Assembly (NCBI RefSeq): GCF_030418455.1
Contig: NZ_JAUHPW010000006.1
Coordinates: forward strand, 124,001-188,000
Reading direction: 5' to 3'
From: Demequina litoralis
GTDB taxonomy: Bacteria; Actinomycetota; Actinomycetes; Actinomycetales; Demequinaceae
DNA length: 64,000 bases
Each line of letters begins with the position of its first letter. The stretch's first letter is position 1. The notes below the pieces were generated by a model. It had not been told where the DNA came from. It made no database searches and worked only from the letters and a program-made list of their open reading frames with translations. Below, one piece after another: positions 15,324 to 24,050 of the stretch. The translations under genes and the position numbers were made by a program.

Positions 15324-17648
15324 CTACGCGCGGACGGCGCGCGTCGCCTCCATCATGTGCTCGAGCGTCGCGGTCGTCTCCGCGTACGCGCGGGTCTTGA
15401 GGCCGCAGTCGGGGTTGACCCACAGCTGCTTGCCGGGGATCGACTCCTTGGCGAGCGCGAGGAGCTCCGTGATCTCCTCGGTCGAGGGGACACGCGGCGA
15501 GTGGATGTCCCACACGCCCGGGCCGATCTGGCGCTCGTAGCCGTGGCCCTTGATGGCGGGCAGCACCTCCATGCGCGAGCGGGCCGCCTCGATCGAGGTG
15601 ACGTCGGCGTTGAGGCCGTCGATCGCGTCGATGATCTCGCCGAACTCCGAGTAGCACAGGTGGGTGTGGACCTGAGTGTCGTCGTGCGCGCCCGAGGTGG
15701 CGAGGCGGAACGAGTTCACGGACCACTCGAGGTAGGCCGCCTGGTCCTTCCTCTTGAGCGGCAGCAGCTCGCGCAGCGCGGGCTCGTCGACCTGGATGAT
15801 GCCGATGCCGGCCGCCTCGAGGTCGCGGATCTCGTCGCGCAGCGCGAGCGCGACCTGGTTCGCGGTGACACCCAGCGGCTGGTCGTCGCGCACGAACGAC
15901 CACGCGAGGATCGTCACCGGGCCCGTGAGCATGCCCTTCATCGGCTTGTCGGTGAGGGACTGCGCGTACGTGGTCCAGCGCACCGTCATGGGCTCGGGCC
16001 GCGTGACGTCGCCCCACAGGATCGACGGGCGCGTGCAGCGCGAGCCGTACGACTGCACCCAGCCGTTGACGGTCACGTCGAAGCCGTCGAGCAGCTCCGC
16101 GAAGTACTGCACCATGTCGTTGCGCTCGGCCTCGCCGTGCACGAGCACGTCCAGGCCCAGGTCCTCCTGCAGCTGCACGACGCGCGCGATCTCGGCCTTC
16201 ATGGCCTCCTCGTACGCCGCATCGTCGACCTGGCCCTTGGCCCAGGCCGCGCGGGCCTTGCGGATGTCGGGCGTCTGCGGGAAGGAGCCGATGGTCGTGG
16301 TCGCCAGCTCGGGAAGCGCGAAGCGCGCGTCCTGGGCCGCGGCACGGACCGCGTACGACGGGCGGTCGAGGTCGGCCGGGGTGACCGCCGCGAGGGCGTC
16401 CCGGACGTCCGCCTTGTTCGTTCCCGGGTGCGCCTTGCGCGACGCGAGCGCAGCACGGGCGGCGGCGAGCGCATCGGCCACCGCCTCCTCGCCCCGGGCG
16501 CGCGCGGTCGCGAGGGTGACGACCTCCGCGACCTTCTCGTCCGCGAACGCGAGCCAGCTGAGCAGCTCCTCGCCCAGGTGCTCCTCACCCCGCAGCGTGT
16601 GGGGCACGTGGATCAGGGACGTCGAGGTGGAGACGGCGACCGTCGCGCCGAGCGCCTCGATCTCCTTGGCCTTGCGCAGCGCCGCATCGAGGTCGGTGCG
16701 CCAGATGTTGTGGCCGTCCACTACGCCCGCGACCACGGTCACGCCCGACAGGTCCGTGCCCGAGGGCACGCTGCCGCGGACGAGGTCGAGGCCGATTGCC
16801 TCGACGCCGGAGTCCTTGAGCACCGGCAGCGCGTCGTCGAGCGCGTTGTAGGGCGCCGCCACGAACAGCGCGGGCCGGTTGGCGAGGGCCGCGAGCGAGC
16901 CGTAGACCTTCGCCGCGTTCGCGAGGACCTCGTCGCGGTCCGCGTCGATGTCCGCGACCAGGATGGGCTCGTCGATCTGCACCCACTCGGCGCCGGCGGC
17001 CTTGAAGGCCTCCACCAGGTTGCCGTAGACCTCGAGGGCGTCCTCGAGCCGGTCGATCGGGCGGAAGCCCTCGGGCGCCTCGTCGCTGGCCTTCGACAGG
17101 TACAGGAACGTGAGCGGGCCGGTGATCACCGGACGCGTGAGGTAGCCGGCCTCCTTGGCCTCGACGAACTCGTCGACCCAGCGCGTGCTCGACTGCGCGA
17201 ACACGGTCTCGGGACCGATCTCGGGGACCAGGTAGTGGTAGTTCGAGTCGAACCACTTGGTCATCTCGAGCGGGGCCTTGTCGCCCACGCCGCGGGCGAT
17301 GGTCGAGTAGCCGGCGAGGTCGACCCCGCCGTCGGCGTCGCGCAGGTCCGCGAAGCGGGTCGGGATCGCGCCGAGGGTCACCGCGGCGTCGAGGACGTGG
17401 TCGTAGAACGAGAAGTTGCTGGGGATCGCGGACGCGTCCTTGTCGAGCCCGAGCTCCGCGAGGCGGGCCAGGTTCGCGAGCCGGAGCTCCTTCGCGGCCG
17501 TCTCGAGCTCGGACGCGCTCGTCGCGCCCTTCCAGAACGACTCGAGCGCCTTCTTCAGCTCGCGCATTCGGCCGATGCGGGGGTAGCCCAGGATGGTGCC
17601 GCCCGGGAAGGTGTGCGCAGGGACAGAGACGTTGTTCTGCTCAGTCAT
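15324..17648 (-). CDS. metE: Cobalamin-independent methionine synthase
   Basis: A 774-residue 5-methyltetrahydropteroyltriglutamate-homocysteine methyltransferase, full length for the family. The N-terminal half-barrel begins with GYPRIGRMRELKKALE. The catalytic half has VHGEAERNDMVQYF, GWVQSYGSRC and VDEPALRE; the zinc/homocysteine ligands are supplied by HTHLC and PDCGLKTR. It uses 5-methyl-THF made by MetF, encoded nearby at 18765-19661. An AGGAA ribosome site precedes the ATG. The 159 nt upstream contain no motif I can identify as a SAM or cobalamin riboswitch. Confidence 0.97.
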   Translation of the reverse strand: MTEQNNVSVPAHTFPGGTILGYPRIGRMRELKKALESFWKGATSASELETAAKELRLANLARLAELGLDKDASAIPSNFSFYDHVLDAAVTLGAIPTRFADLRDADGGVDLAGYSTIARGVGDKAPLEMTKWFDSNYHYLVPEIGPETVFAQSSTRWVDEFVEAKEAGYLTRPVITGPLTFLYLSKASDEAPEGFRPIDRLEDALEVYGNLVEAFKAAGAEWVQIDEPILVADIDADRDEVLANAAKVYGSLAALANRPALFVAAPYNALDDALPVLKDSGVEAIGLDLVRGSVPSGTDLSGVTVVAGVVDGHNIWRTDLDAALRKAKEIEALGATVAVSTSTSLIHVPHTLRGEEHLGEELLSWLAFADEKVAEVVTLATARARGEEAVADALAAARAALASRKAHPGTNKADVRDALAAVTPADLDRPSYAVRAAAQDARFALPELATTTIGSFPQTPDIRKARAAWAKGQVDDAAYEEAMKAEIARVVQLQEDLGLDVLVHGEAERNDMVQYFAELLDGFDVTVNGWVQSYGSRCTRPSILWGDVTRPEPMTVRWTTYAQSLTDKPMKGMLTGPVTILAWSFVRDDQPLGVTANQVALALRDEIRDLEAAGIGIIQVDEPALRELLPLKRKDQAAYLEWSVNSFRLATSGAHDDTQVHTHLCYSEFGEIIDAIDGLNADVTSIEAARSRMEVLPAIKGHGYERQIGPGVWDIHSPRVPSTEEITELLALAKESIPGKQLWVNPDCGLKTRAYAETTATLEHMMEATRAVRA

Positions 17649-17807
17649 GATTCCTCATGGGGGTGGTGCGCGGCGGGCTCGCCATTGCGCTTGGTCGACG
17701 CGCGCAGCGCCGAGTTGCGCCGCGAGTCTAACTCTGCTCTTCGCACTTCGCCAAGGGGGCATGTCCGAGAGGTGGACAGCCGGTCCCACTTCGTGGACGC
17801 CTGTCGA

Positions 17808-18305
17808 TCAGTCGGCGGCGGCCTCGACGTCGCGCATCTCGACCACCTGGAGCAGCGCCCCGGTACGGCTCACGCGCTCGCCGCGCGCCGTCACCTCCAT
17901 GCCGAGTGCCTGGTAGACGGCGATGTTGCCGTGCTCCTCGGCGCGCACGAGGCAGCTCAGGCCGGACCGGCCCCTGGCCCGCGCATCGTCCCGCAAGGCG
18001 CGCACGAGCGCGGCGGCGAGCCCCGCCCCCCTGGCCTCCGGCACCACGCCGAGGCGTCCGAAGTAGAGGCTGCCGTCGTCCGCATCGTGATACTTGGCGA
18101 CCGCGACCACCTCGCCCGCGACACGCGCGAGCGCGATCCGGATGCCGGCGCGCATCTCGTCGCGCAGGGTCTCGGCGGTCTCCGTGAGGGCGCCCGAGGG
18201 CTGACCCTTGAGCGAGTACTCCGCGAAGGCCCGATGCATCGCGTCGATCGCGGGCCCGGCCTCGTCGGGTCCGGCGTCGAGGTCGATCTCGACGGGCGCG
18301 GTCAC
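17808..18305 (-). CDS. GNAT acetyltransferase
   Basis: A 165-residue GNAT. It opens with a strand (APVEIDLDAG) and an MHRAFAEY helix, and carries the acetyl-CoA motif A (GRLGVVPEARGAGLAAALV) and motif B (GNIAVYQALGMEVTA). The substrate is unknown. The GTG start overlaps the last 4 nt of the OsmC gene (GTGA), so the two are translationally coupled. They form a short operon with metF just upstream on the same strand. A GCATCGTCC motif copy at 17981-17989 is read here as DDA. Confidence 0.85.
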   Translation of the reverse strand: MTAPVEIDLDAGPDEAGPAIDAMHRAFAEYSLKGQPSGALTETAETLRDEMRAGIRIALARVAGEVVAVAKYHDADDGSLYFGRLGVVPEARGAGLAAALVRALRDDARARGRSGLSCLVRAEEHGNIAVYQALGMEVTARGERVSRTGALLQVVEMRDVEAAAD

Positions 18306-18739
18306 GCCTGCGGCGCGTCGGCCTCGACGAGCGCGACCGGGACCCCGCCCTCGACGGTGCGCGACACGGTGCAGTGCTTCTCGTGCGAGGCGCGCAGCGC
18401 CGCGCCGATGCGCTTGCGCGCCGCATCGCCCTCCTCGCCCTCGGGGAAGGCGAGGTCGAAGAGCACGCGAATGTTCTCGAGGATGTTGGCGCCGTCCTCG
18501 GTCACCTTGTCGGCCGAGGCCGTCACCTCGAAGCGGTCCGGCGTCGCACGACGGGAGGTCATCGCGTCGACGTCGATCGAGGAGCAGCCGGCGATCGCGG
18601 CCAGCATCAGCTCGACGGGGCCGAGGAGGCCCTCGCCGCGGCCGAAGCGCAGCTGGGCGCCGTCGGCGTTGGTGGCGACGTAGACGCCCTCGGACTCGCG
18701 GGTGAGGGTCACGGATCGGGGGGTGGCGGTGCGCGTCAT
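18302..18739 (-). CDS. OsmC-family organic hydroperoxide-reducing protein
   Basis: A 145-residue OsmC/YhfA-like protein. The two catalytic cysteines are seen: the first in the central helix (MLAAIAGCSSIDV) and the second near the C-terminus (HEKHCTVSRTVEGG). Members reduce organic hydroperoxides with thiol help, although the YhfA branch has unclear substrates. GACCAT on the minus strand (18746-18751) is 6 nt before the ATG, so it may have its own leaderless promoter. It lies between metF and a coupled GNAT gene. Confidence 0.9.
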   Translation of the reverse strand: MTRTATPRSVTLTRESEGVYVATNADGAQLRFGRGEGLLGPVELMLAAIAGCSSIDVDAMTSRRATPDRFEVTASADKVTEDGANILENIRVLFDLAFPEGEEGDAARKRIGAALRASHEKHCTVSRTVEGGVPVALVEADAPQA

Positions 18740-18764
18740 GGGTCGATGGTCGCACGCGCGCGCG

Positions 18765-19661
18765 TCAGTCGCGGACCAGGCCCATCGCGTCGACGAGCTC
18801 GAGCGCGGCCCGATGCTGGTTGAAGGTGATGATGTGGATGCCCGGGGCACCCGCGTCGAGGAGGTCGCGCGACAGGCGTGCGGCATGTCGCACGCCGGCG
18901 GCGCGCGCATCGTCCGTCCCCCCGGCCTCCTCGGCGGAGTCGAGCTCGGAGAACAGCCCGTCGGGCGTGCGGACGCCGGTGAGACCCTCGACGCGCACGG
19001 CGCGCCGCACGCTCGTGAGGGGCAGCACCTCGGGGATGACGGGCAGCTCGATGCCCTGCGCGGCGGCGTCCTCGATGAGCGCGACGTACTGGTCGGCGCG
19101 GTAGAACACCTGCGTGATCGCGAAGTCGGCGCCCGCGTCGCGCTTCGCGCGGAGCACGTCGAGCCCGGTCTGGCGGAAGCGCTCGATCGCGTGCTGCGCG
19201 GGGAAGGCCGCGACGCCGACGCTGAGGTCGTCGACCCCGTGGGCGTGGGCGACCTCCCGGAGCAGCACGACGAGGTCCGAGGCGTAGAGCAGGCCGTCGG
19301 GATGCGGGCGCCAGTCGGGCTGGCCCTGGGGCGGGTCGCCGCGCAGCGCGAGGAAGTCCCTCACCCCGTCCTCGAGGTAGGCCTCGATGACCTCGACGAG
19401 CTCGGCGCGCGACTGGTCCACGCACGTGAGGTGCGCGAGGGCAGGGATCCCGTGGCGCGCCCCGACGCGGTGGACCACGTCGAGCGACGTGCCGCGCGTG
19501 GTGCCGGAGGCGCCGTAGGTGATCGACATGAAGTCGGGACGGGTCGCCGCGAGCAGCGTCATCGTCTCCTCGAGCGTCGACTCGGCCGCGGGAGTACGCG
19601 GCGGGAACAGCTCGTACGACAGGGTCGGACGACCGGCGGCGAGGAGGTCACGGATGGTCAT
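18765..19661 (-). CDS. metF: Methylenetetrahydrofolate reductase
   Basis: A 298-residue MetF-type enzyme that reduces 5,10-methylene-THF to 5-methyl-THF with FAD. Signatures are YELFPPRT near the N-terminus, FMSITYGASG, ALRGDPPQG, GVAAFPAQH, GADFAITQVFY and the end segment APGIHIITFNQ. The length is typical of bacterial MetF. It feeds MetE (15324-17648); the glycine cleavage genes and threonine aldolase in the same window supply upstream C1 units. A GCATCGTCC copy at 18907-18915 lies inside the gene. Confidence 0.96.
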   Translation of the reverse strand: MTIRDLLAAGRPTLSYELFPPRTPAAESTLEETMTLLAATRPDFMSITYGASGTTRGTSLDVVHRVGARHGIPALAHLTCVDQSRAELVEVIEAYLEDGVRDFLALRGDPPQGQPDWRPHPDGLLYASDLVVLLREVAHAHGVDDLSVGVAAFPAQHAIERFRQTGLDVLRAKRDAGADFAITQVFYRADQYVALIEDAAAQGIELPVIPEVLPLTSVRRAVRVEGLTGVRTPDGLFSELDSAEEAGGTDDARAAGVRHAARLSRDLLDAGAPGIHIITFNQHRAALELVDAMGLVRD

Positions 19662-19795
19662 GGCGCGCTCACCATACCCGGCGCCCGCGGGACCGGCCAG
19701 AGGGGCGATGACCCCGGTCCCGGCCGTCCGCGAAGTGCTCCCCCGTGCCGAAACCGGGTGCCGGCGGTGTCGGATCCCGCCTGCACACTGGACGC

Positions 19796-20368
19796 ATGAT
19801 CACCGAGACGAACGACCTCGTGCGATGCTTCGGCGCCGGCGACCCGCTGTACGAGCGCTACCACGACGAGGAGTGGGGGCTGCCGGTCCACGGCGATGCC
19901 GCGCTGCTCGAGCGCATCGTGCTCGAGGGGGCCCAGTCCGGGCTCGCGTGGATCACGATCCTGCGCAAGCGCGAGGGCTACCGGGAGGCCTTCGCCGGCT
20001 TCGAGCCGGAGGCCGTCGCCGCGTTCGGGGAGGCCGACGTGGACCGGTTGATGGAGGACGCCGGGATCGTCCGCAACCGGCGCAAGATCGAGTCCGCGAT
20101 CGTGAACGCGCGGGCGACGGTGGCGCTGCGCGACGCGGGCACCAGCCTCGACGCGCTGTTCTGGTCGTTCGCGCCCGAGCCGCGCGCCGCGGCGCCGTCG
20201 TCGTGGGCCGACGTGCCGGCATCGACGCCCGAGTCCGTGGCCCTCGCCAAGGAGCTCAAGCGCGCCGGCTTCGTCTTCGTGGGTCCCACCACGATGTACG
20301 CCGCGATGCAGGCGTGCGGCCTGGTAGACGACCACATCGCGGGCTGCGTCGCCGCACGCGACGACTGA
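19796..20368 (+). CDS. tag: DNA-3-methyladenine glycosylase I
   Basis: A 190-residue Tag enzyme that excises 3-methyladenine from DNA. The family opening VRCFGAGDPLYERYHDEEWG is present, and the zinc site can be formed by the N-terminal Cys, the His in YHDEEW and the C-terminal His and Cys in DDHIAGC. The helix-hairpin region EGAQSGLAWITILRKRE and the catalytic-pocket Glu are conserved. CACACT (19784-19789) lies 6 nt before the ATG, so the message is probably leaderless. Confidence 0.95.
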   Translation: MITETNDLVRCFGAGDPLYERYHDEEWGLPVHGDAALLERIVLEGAQSGLAWITILRKREGYREAFAGFEPEAVAAFGEADVDRLMEDAGIVRNRRKIESAIVNARATVALRDAGTSLDALFWSFAPEPRAAAPSSWADVPASTPESVALAKELKRAGFVFVGPTTMYAAMQACGLVDDHIAGCVAARDD

Positions 20369-20457
20369 GGCGCCGGACCCGCTTCGAGGCGGAACCACGC
20401 CCGTCACACCGCGCCACGTCCATCGCACTGGCACACGGGACCTTCGCCCGTCGCGAG

Positions 20458-20490
20458 TTGTCCACATTTGTATCCACTTGATGTGGATAT
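20458..20490. promoter_or_regulatory. AT-rich island with DnaA-box-like sequences and a palindrome
   Basis: TTGTCCACA at 20458-20466 is a perfect high-GC actinobacterial DnaA box. TATCCAC (20471-20477) and GTGGATA (20483-20489) form an inverted repeat with a 5-nt spacer, and the right arm read backwards gives ATATCCACA, one base from TTATCCACA. The cluster is in the 174-nt gap between two convergent genes (tag and a Nudix gene), so it is not a normal promoter position. Confidence 0.55.
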
Positions 20491-20542
20491 GTCCGATTCG
20501 GCGCGCGCATACGCGCGGAACGTGCGCGGAGCCGTCGACGGG

Positions 20543-21055
20543 TCAGCAGTATGCGCGGCGGTGGCGTTCGATCGCGTCGTCGAGCAGCGCCTCGACGATG
20601 CGCTTGTCGGCGGGCAGCCACGGCACGTCGCGCCAGCCGCCGGGCTCGAGCCAGCGCAGCTCGTCGTGGTCCTCGAGGGGACGCGGCTCGACCGCGGCGC
20701 CGTCCGCGCCGGGCAGGATCCGCGCCCACCACACCCGCATCACGAGCCTCTCGAGGTCGGCGTCGCCGGGGCGCAGCATCCACACCGGGTCGTCGCCGCA
20801 CGAGTCCTCGACGCCGTGACCGTCGTCCGGGCCGATCACCTCGTCGCCGATCTCGACCTCGACGCCGAGCTCCTCGCGCAGCTCGCGCCGGAGCGCGTGC
20901 TCGGGCGTCTCGCCGCGTTCGACCTTGCCACCGGCGAACTCCCACAGCCCCGCCAGCGCGGACGGGGCGCTCCGGCGCGCGGCCAGCAGCCGGCGCGGGG
21001 CCTCGAGGGAGTCGGTGATCGCCGCGGCGACCACGAGGCGGGTGTTGACAGGCAC
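20543..21055 (-). CDS. Nudix hydrolase (MutT-like)
   Basis: A 170-residue Nudix protein. The Nudix box GGKVERGETPEHALRRELREEL-G is complete, with all metal-binding glutamates. The flanking pattern (RLVVAAAITD, LLAARRS, LAGLWEFAGG) resembles MutT and related CTP/8-oxo-dGTP pyrophosphohydrolases, but a 35-residue insertion between the box and WARILPG makes the exact substrate uncertain. The GTG start lies 16 nt downstream of gcvH, so it is probably read as part of the gcvT-gcvH transcript. Confidence 0.9.
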   Translation of the reverse strand: MPVNTRLVVAAAITDSLEAPRRLLAARRSAPSALAGLWEFAGGKVERGETPEHALRRELREELGVEVEIGDEVIGPDDGHGVEDSCGDDPVWMLRPGDADLERLVMRVWWARILPGADGAAVEPRPLEDHDELRWLEPGGWRDVPWLPADKRIVEALLDDAIERHRRAYC

Positions 21056-21071
21056 GGGGACCGCCCGCCGT

Positions 21072-21455
21072 CTACGCGGTGAGCGCCGCGTACGCCTCGG
21101 CGTCGAGCAGGTCCGTCGCGGTCTCGGAGATCTCGACCTTGAAGATCCAGCCGTCGCCGTAGGCGTCGGAGTTGAGGGTCTCGGGGGCGCTCTCGAGCGC
21201 CTCGTTGACGGCGATCACGGTGCCGGACACCGGGGAGTACAGCTCGCTCACGGCCTTGGTCGACTCGAGCTCGCCGCAGACCTCGCCCGCGACGACCGTG
21301 TCGCCGACGCGCGGGGCCTCGACGTAGACGATGTCGCCGAGCGCCTGGGCGGCGTGCTCGGTGATCCCGACGGTGACCTCGGCGCCCGCGTCGGGCTCAC
21401 CGGAGACCCACTCGTGCTCGGCTGAGTAGGCGAGCTCCTCGGGAACGTTCGACAT
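21072..21455 (-). CDS. gcvH: Glycine cleavage system H protein
   Basis: A 127-residue lipoyl carrier protein. The lipoylation site is K67 in ESTKAVSEL, preceded by GEVCGELE and followed by the standard [14 protein letters not shown] strand. It shuttles the aminomethyl group between GcvP, GcvT and the L protein. It lies 66 nt downstream of gcvT on the same strand, and GAGAGGGG precedes the ATG. gcvP is not adjacent; it is found at 38027-40876. Confidence 0.97.
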   Translation of the reverse strand: MSNVPEELAYSAEHEWVSGEPDAGAEVTVGITEHAAQALGDIVYVEAPRVGDTVVAGEVCGELESTKAVSELYSPVSGTVIAVNEALESAPETLNSDAYGDGWIFKVEISETATDLLDAEAYAALTA

Positions 21456-21521
21456 GGCAACCCCTCTCTGGGGACGGCGACTGTGCAGCGATGGTGCCGG
21501 CGGCCCGGCCCTGGGACGAGC

Positions 21522-22652
<1,131 letters not shown>

Positions 22653-22695
22653 GCTGCTCAGCGTATCCGCGCGCGACGGCGGACCGGTGCCGCCG

Positions 22696-23232
22696 CTACA
22701 GCAGCGCGAGCGCGACCGCGACGGCGGCTGCCAGCGCGCCGATGCCCCCCGCGACCGCGAGCGCCCGACGCCGGTGCCGGGACCTGGACGCGGCGAGCCG
22801 CCGGTCCTCGCGGCCGGACTCGTCGAGCACCTCGGGACCCTCGTCGGACGTGCGCGGCGGCTCGGGCCACACGCCCGCACCGCGCGCGTCCTGGGTGTGG
22901 CGGATGCGCGGGTAGTAGTGCTGCGGCGAGTGCCCGAAGGCGCCGGCCCGGGCGGGCGGGACACCGTCGGCGGCGTCGATCCGCGCGGCCAGGTCCGGCG
23001 GCGGCCGCAGCACGTCGTCCTCCCGCCGCCGCGGCGCATCGGCCGCCGGTCGCGTCGAGATCTCGGCCGGATCGGGCGCGGCGGGCTGGGTCGCGCTCTC
23101 CGCGATCCGGCGCCGCGACATGCGTGTCGAGTCCGCCGTGGCGCGGTCGGAGACCGCGGTGTCGTCGGCGGGAGCGTCCTGGCCGTCGCGCGCGCGACGT
23201 GCCGAGACCCGGGTCTCGTGGTCCTCGGTCAC
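22696..23232 (-). CDS. Tail-anchored acidic/Arg-rich protein, end of envelope-signalling operon
   Basis: A 178-residue protein with no family I recognise. Residues 1-150 are hydrophilic and probably disordered, rich in Arg, Asp, Pro and Ala; the last ~25 residues (RRRALAVAGGIGALAAAVAVA) form a single transmembrane helix, giving a tail-anchored, cytoplasm-facing protein. The GTG start overlaps the PP2C stop by 4 nt. Ser/Thr residues in the disordered part (for example TRVSARR, STRMSRR) could be kinase targets, which is inference from operon context. Confidence 0.7.
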   Translation of the reverse strand: MTEDHETRVSARRARDGQDAPADDTAVSDRATADSTRMSRRRIAESATQPAAPDPAEISTRPAADAPRRREDDVLRPPPDLAARIDAADGVPPARAGAFGHSPQHYYPRIRHTQDARGAGVWPEPPRTSDEGPEVLDESGREDRRLAASRSRHRRRALAVAGGIGALAAAVAVALALL

Positions 23233-24050
23233 GCGCCGCCCCGCCTCCTGGCGCTCGGCGTCGTGTCCTCGTGCGCGTCGGCGCCCCAGACCGGCCACGG
23301 TGCGGGGTCGGCGTCGCGGGGCGTGGTCGACGTGGCGTCGGCGATCACGACGGTGACGTTGTCGGTCGCGCCGCGGCCCACGGCCAGGTCGACCAGCGCC
23401 GCGGCGGCCGTCCCTGCGTCGCCGATGAGCCCGGCGACCTCGCCGATCTCGCGGTCCTCGACCTCCTTCATGAGGCCGTCGCTCGCGACGATCAGCCGCC
23501 GCCCGGGCACCTGCGGCACGAGCCATGCGTCCATCTCGAGGATGTCGTCGCCTATCGCCCGCGTGAGGATGTTGCGGTCGGGATGGACGAGCGCCTGCGC
23601 GGCGGTGATCCGGCCCGCGTCGACCAGGTCCTGCACGTGCGAGTGGTCCACCGTGACCTGGCGGAGCTCGCCGCCGTCGAGCGCGTACGTGCGCGAGTCG
23701 CCCACGTTCACCACCATCCACCACGGGCTGCCGCCGTGCACGACCGCGATCGCGCCGGTGAGGGTGGTGCCGGACGCCGCCCCGACGTCGCTCTGCACGG
23801 CCGCGACGTTGCGCCGCGCCTCGAGATGCGCGCGGGCGACGTCGTCCGGGGTCAGCGTGCTCGACCCGGCCAGCGGCTGGAAGGCCGCGATCGCCGCCCA
23901 GGCGGCCTCCGCGCCGGCGACGTGGCCGCCCATGCCGTCGGCCACCACGAACACGGGGGCCTCGGCGATGAACGCGTCCTCGTTGCGGGCCCGTCCGCCG
24001 ACGGCGGTCACGCCCGCGCCCGCGACATCCGGTGCGGCGTCGGGGCTCAC
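23229..24050 (-). CDS. PP2C-type Ser/Thr protein phosphatase
   Basis: A 273-residue PPM/PP2C phosphatase. Metal-binding motifs are in order: GGRARNEDAFI, ADGMGGHVAGAEA, NVGDSRTYALDGG, ASDGLMKEV and ATDNVTVVI. It is soluble, with a Pro-rich C-terminal tail of about 35 residues. It should reverse phosphorylation by the kinase encoded at the head of the same operon. Its GTG overlaps the stop of the FHA gene by 4 nt and its stop overlaps the next start in the same way. Confidence 0.94.
   Translation of the reverse strand: MSPDAAPDVAGAGVTAVGGRARNEDAFIAEAPVFVVADGMGGHVAGAEAAWAAIAAFQPLAGSSTLTPDDVARAHLEARRNVAAVQSDVGAASGTTLTGAIAVVHGGSPWWMVVNVGDSRTYALDGGELRQVTVDHSHVQDLVDAGRITAAQALVHPDRNILTRAIGDDILEMDAWLVPQVPGRRLIVASDGLMKEVEDREIGEVAGLIGDAGTAAAALVDLAVGRGATDNVTVVIADATSTTPRDADPAPWPVWGADAHEDTTPSARRRGGA

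Noticed and set aside
17649-17807. Possible SAM or cobalamin riboswitch upstream of metE
   Set aside because: The gap is only 159 nt; I could not find conserved core elements of known classes, only GC-rich stems and a plain ribosome site.
15357-18683. A 1,108-codon plus-strand open frame opposite metE and OsmC
   Set aside because: It is a shadow of metE and its neighbours; composition is Arg/Glu/Val-rich without motifs.
22653-22695. Glycine riboswitch ahead of gcvT
   Set aside because: The gap is 43 nt and a leaderless -10-like TACGCT lies 7 nt from the ATG, leaving no room for an aptamer. The gcvP leader is equally short.
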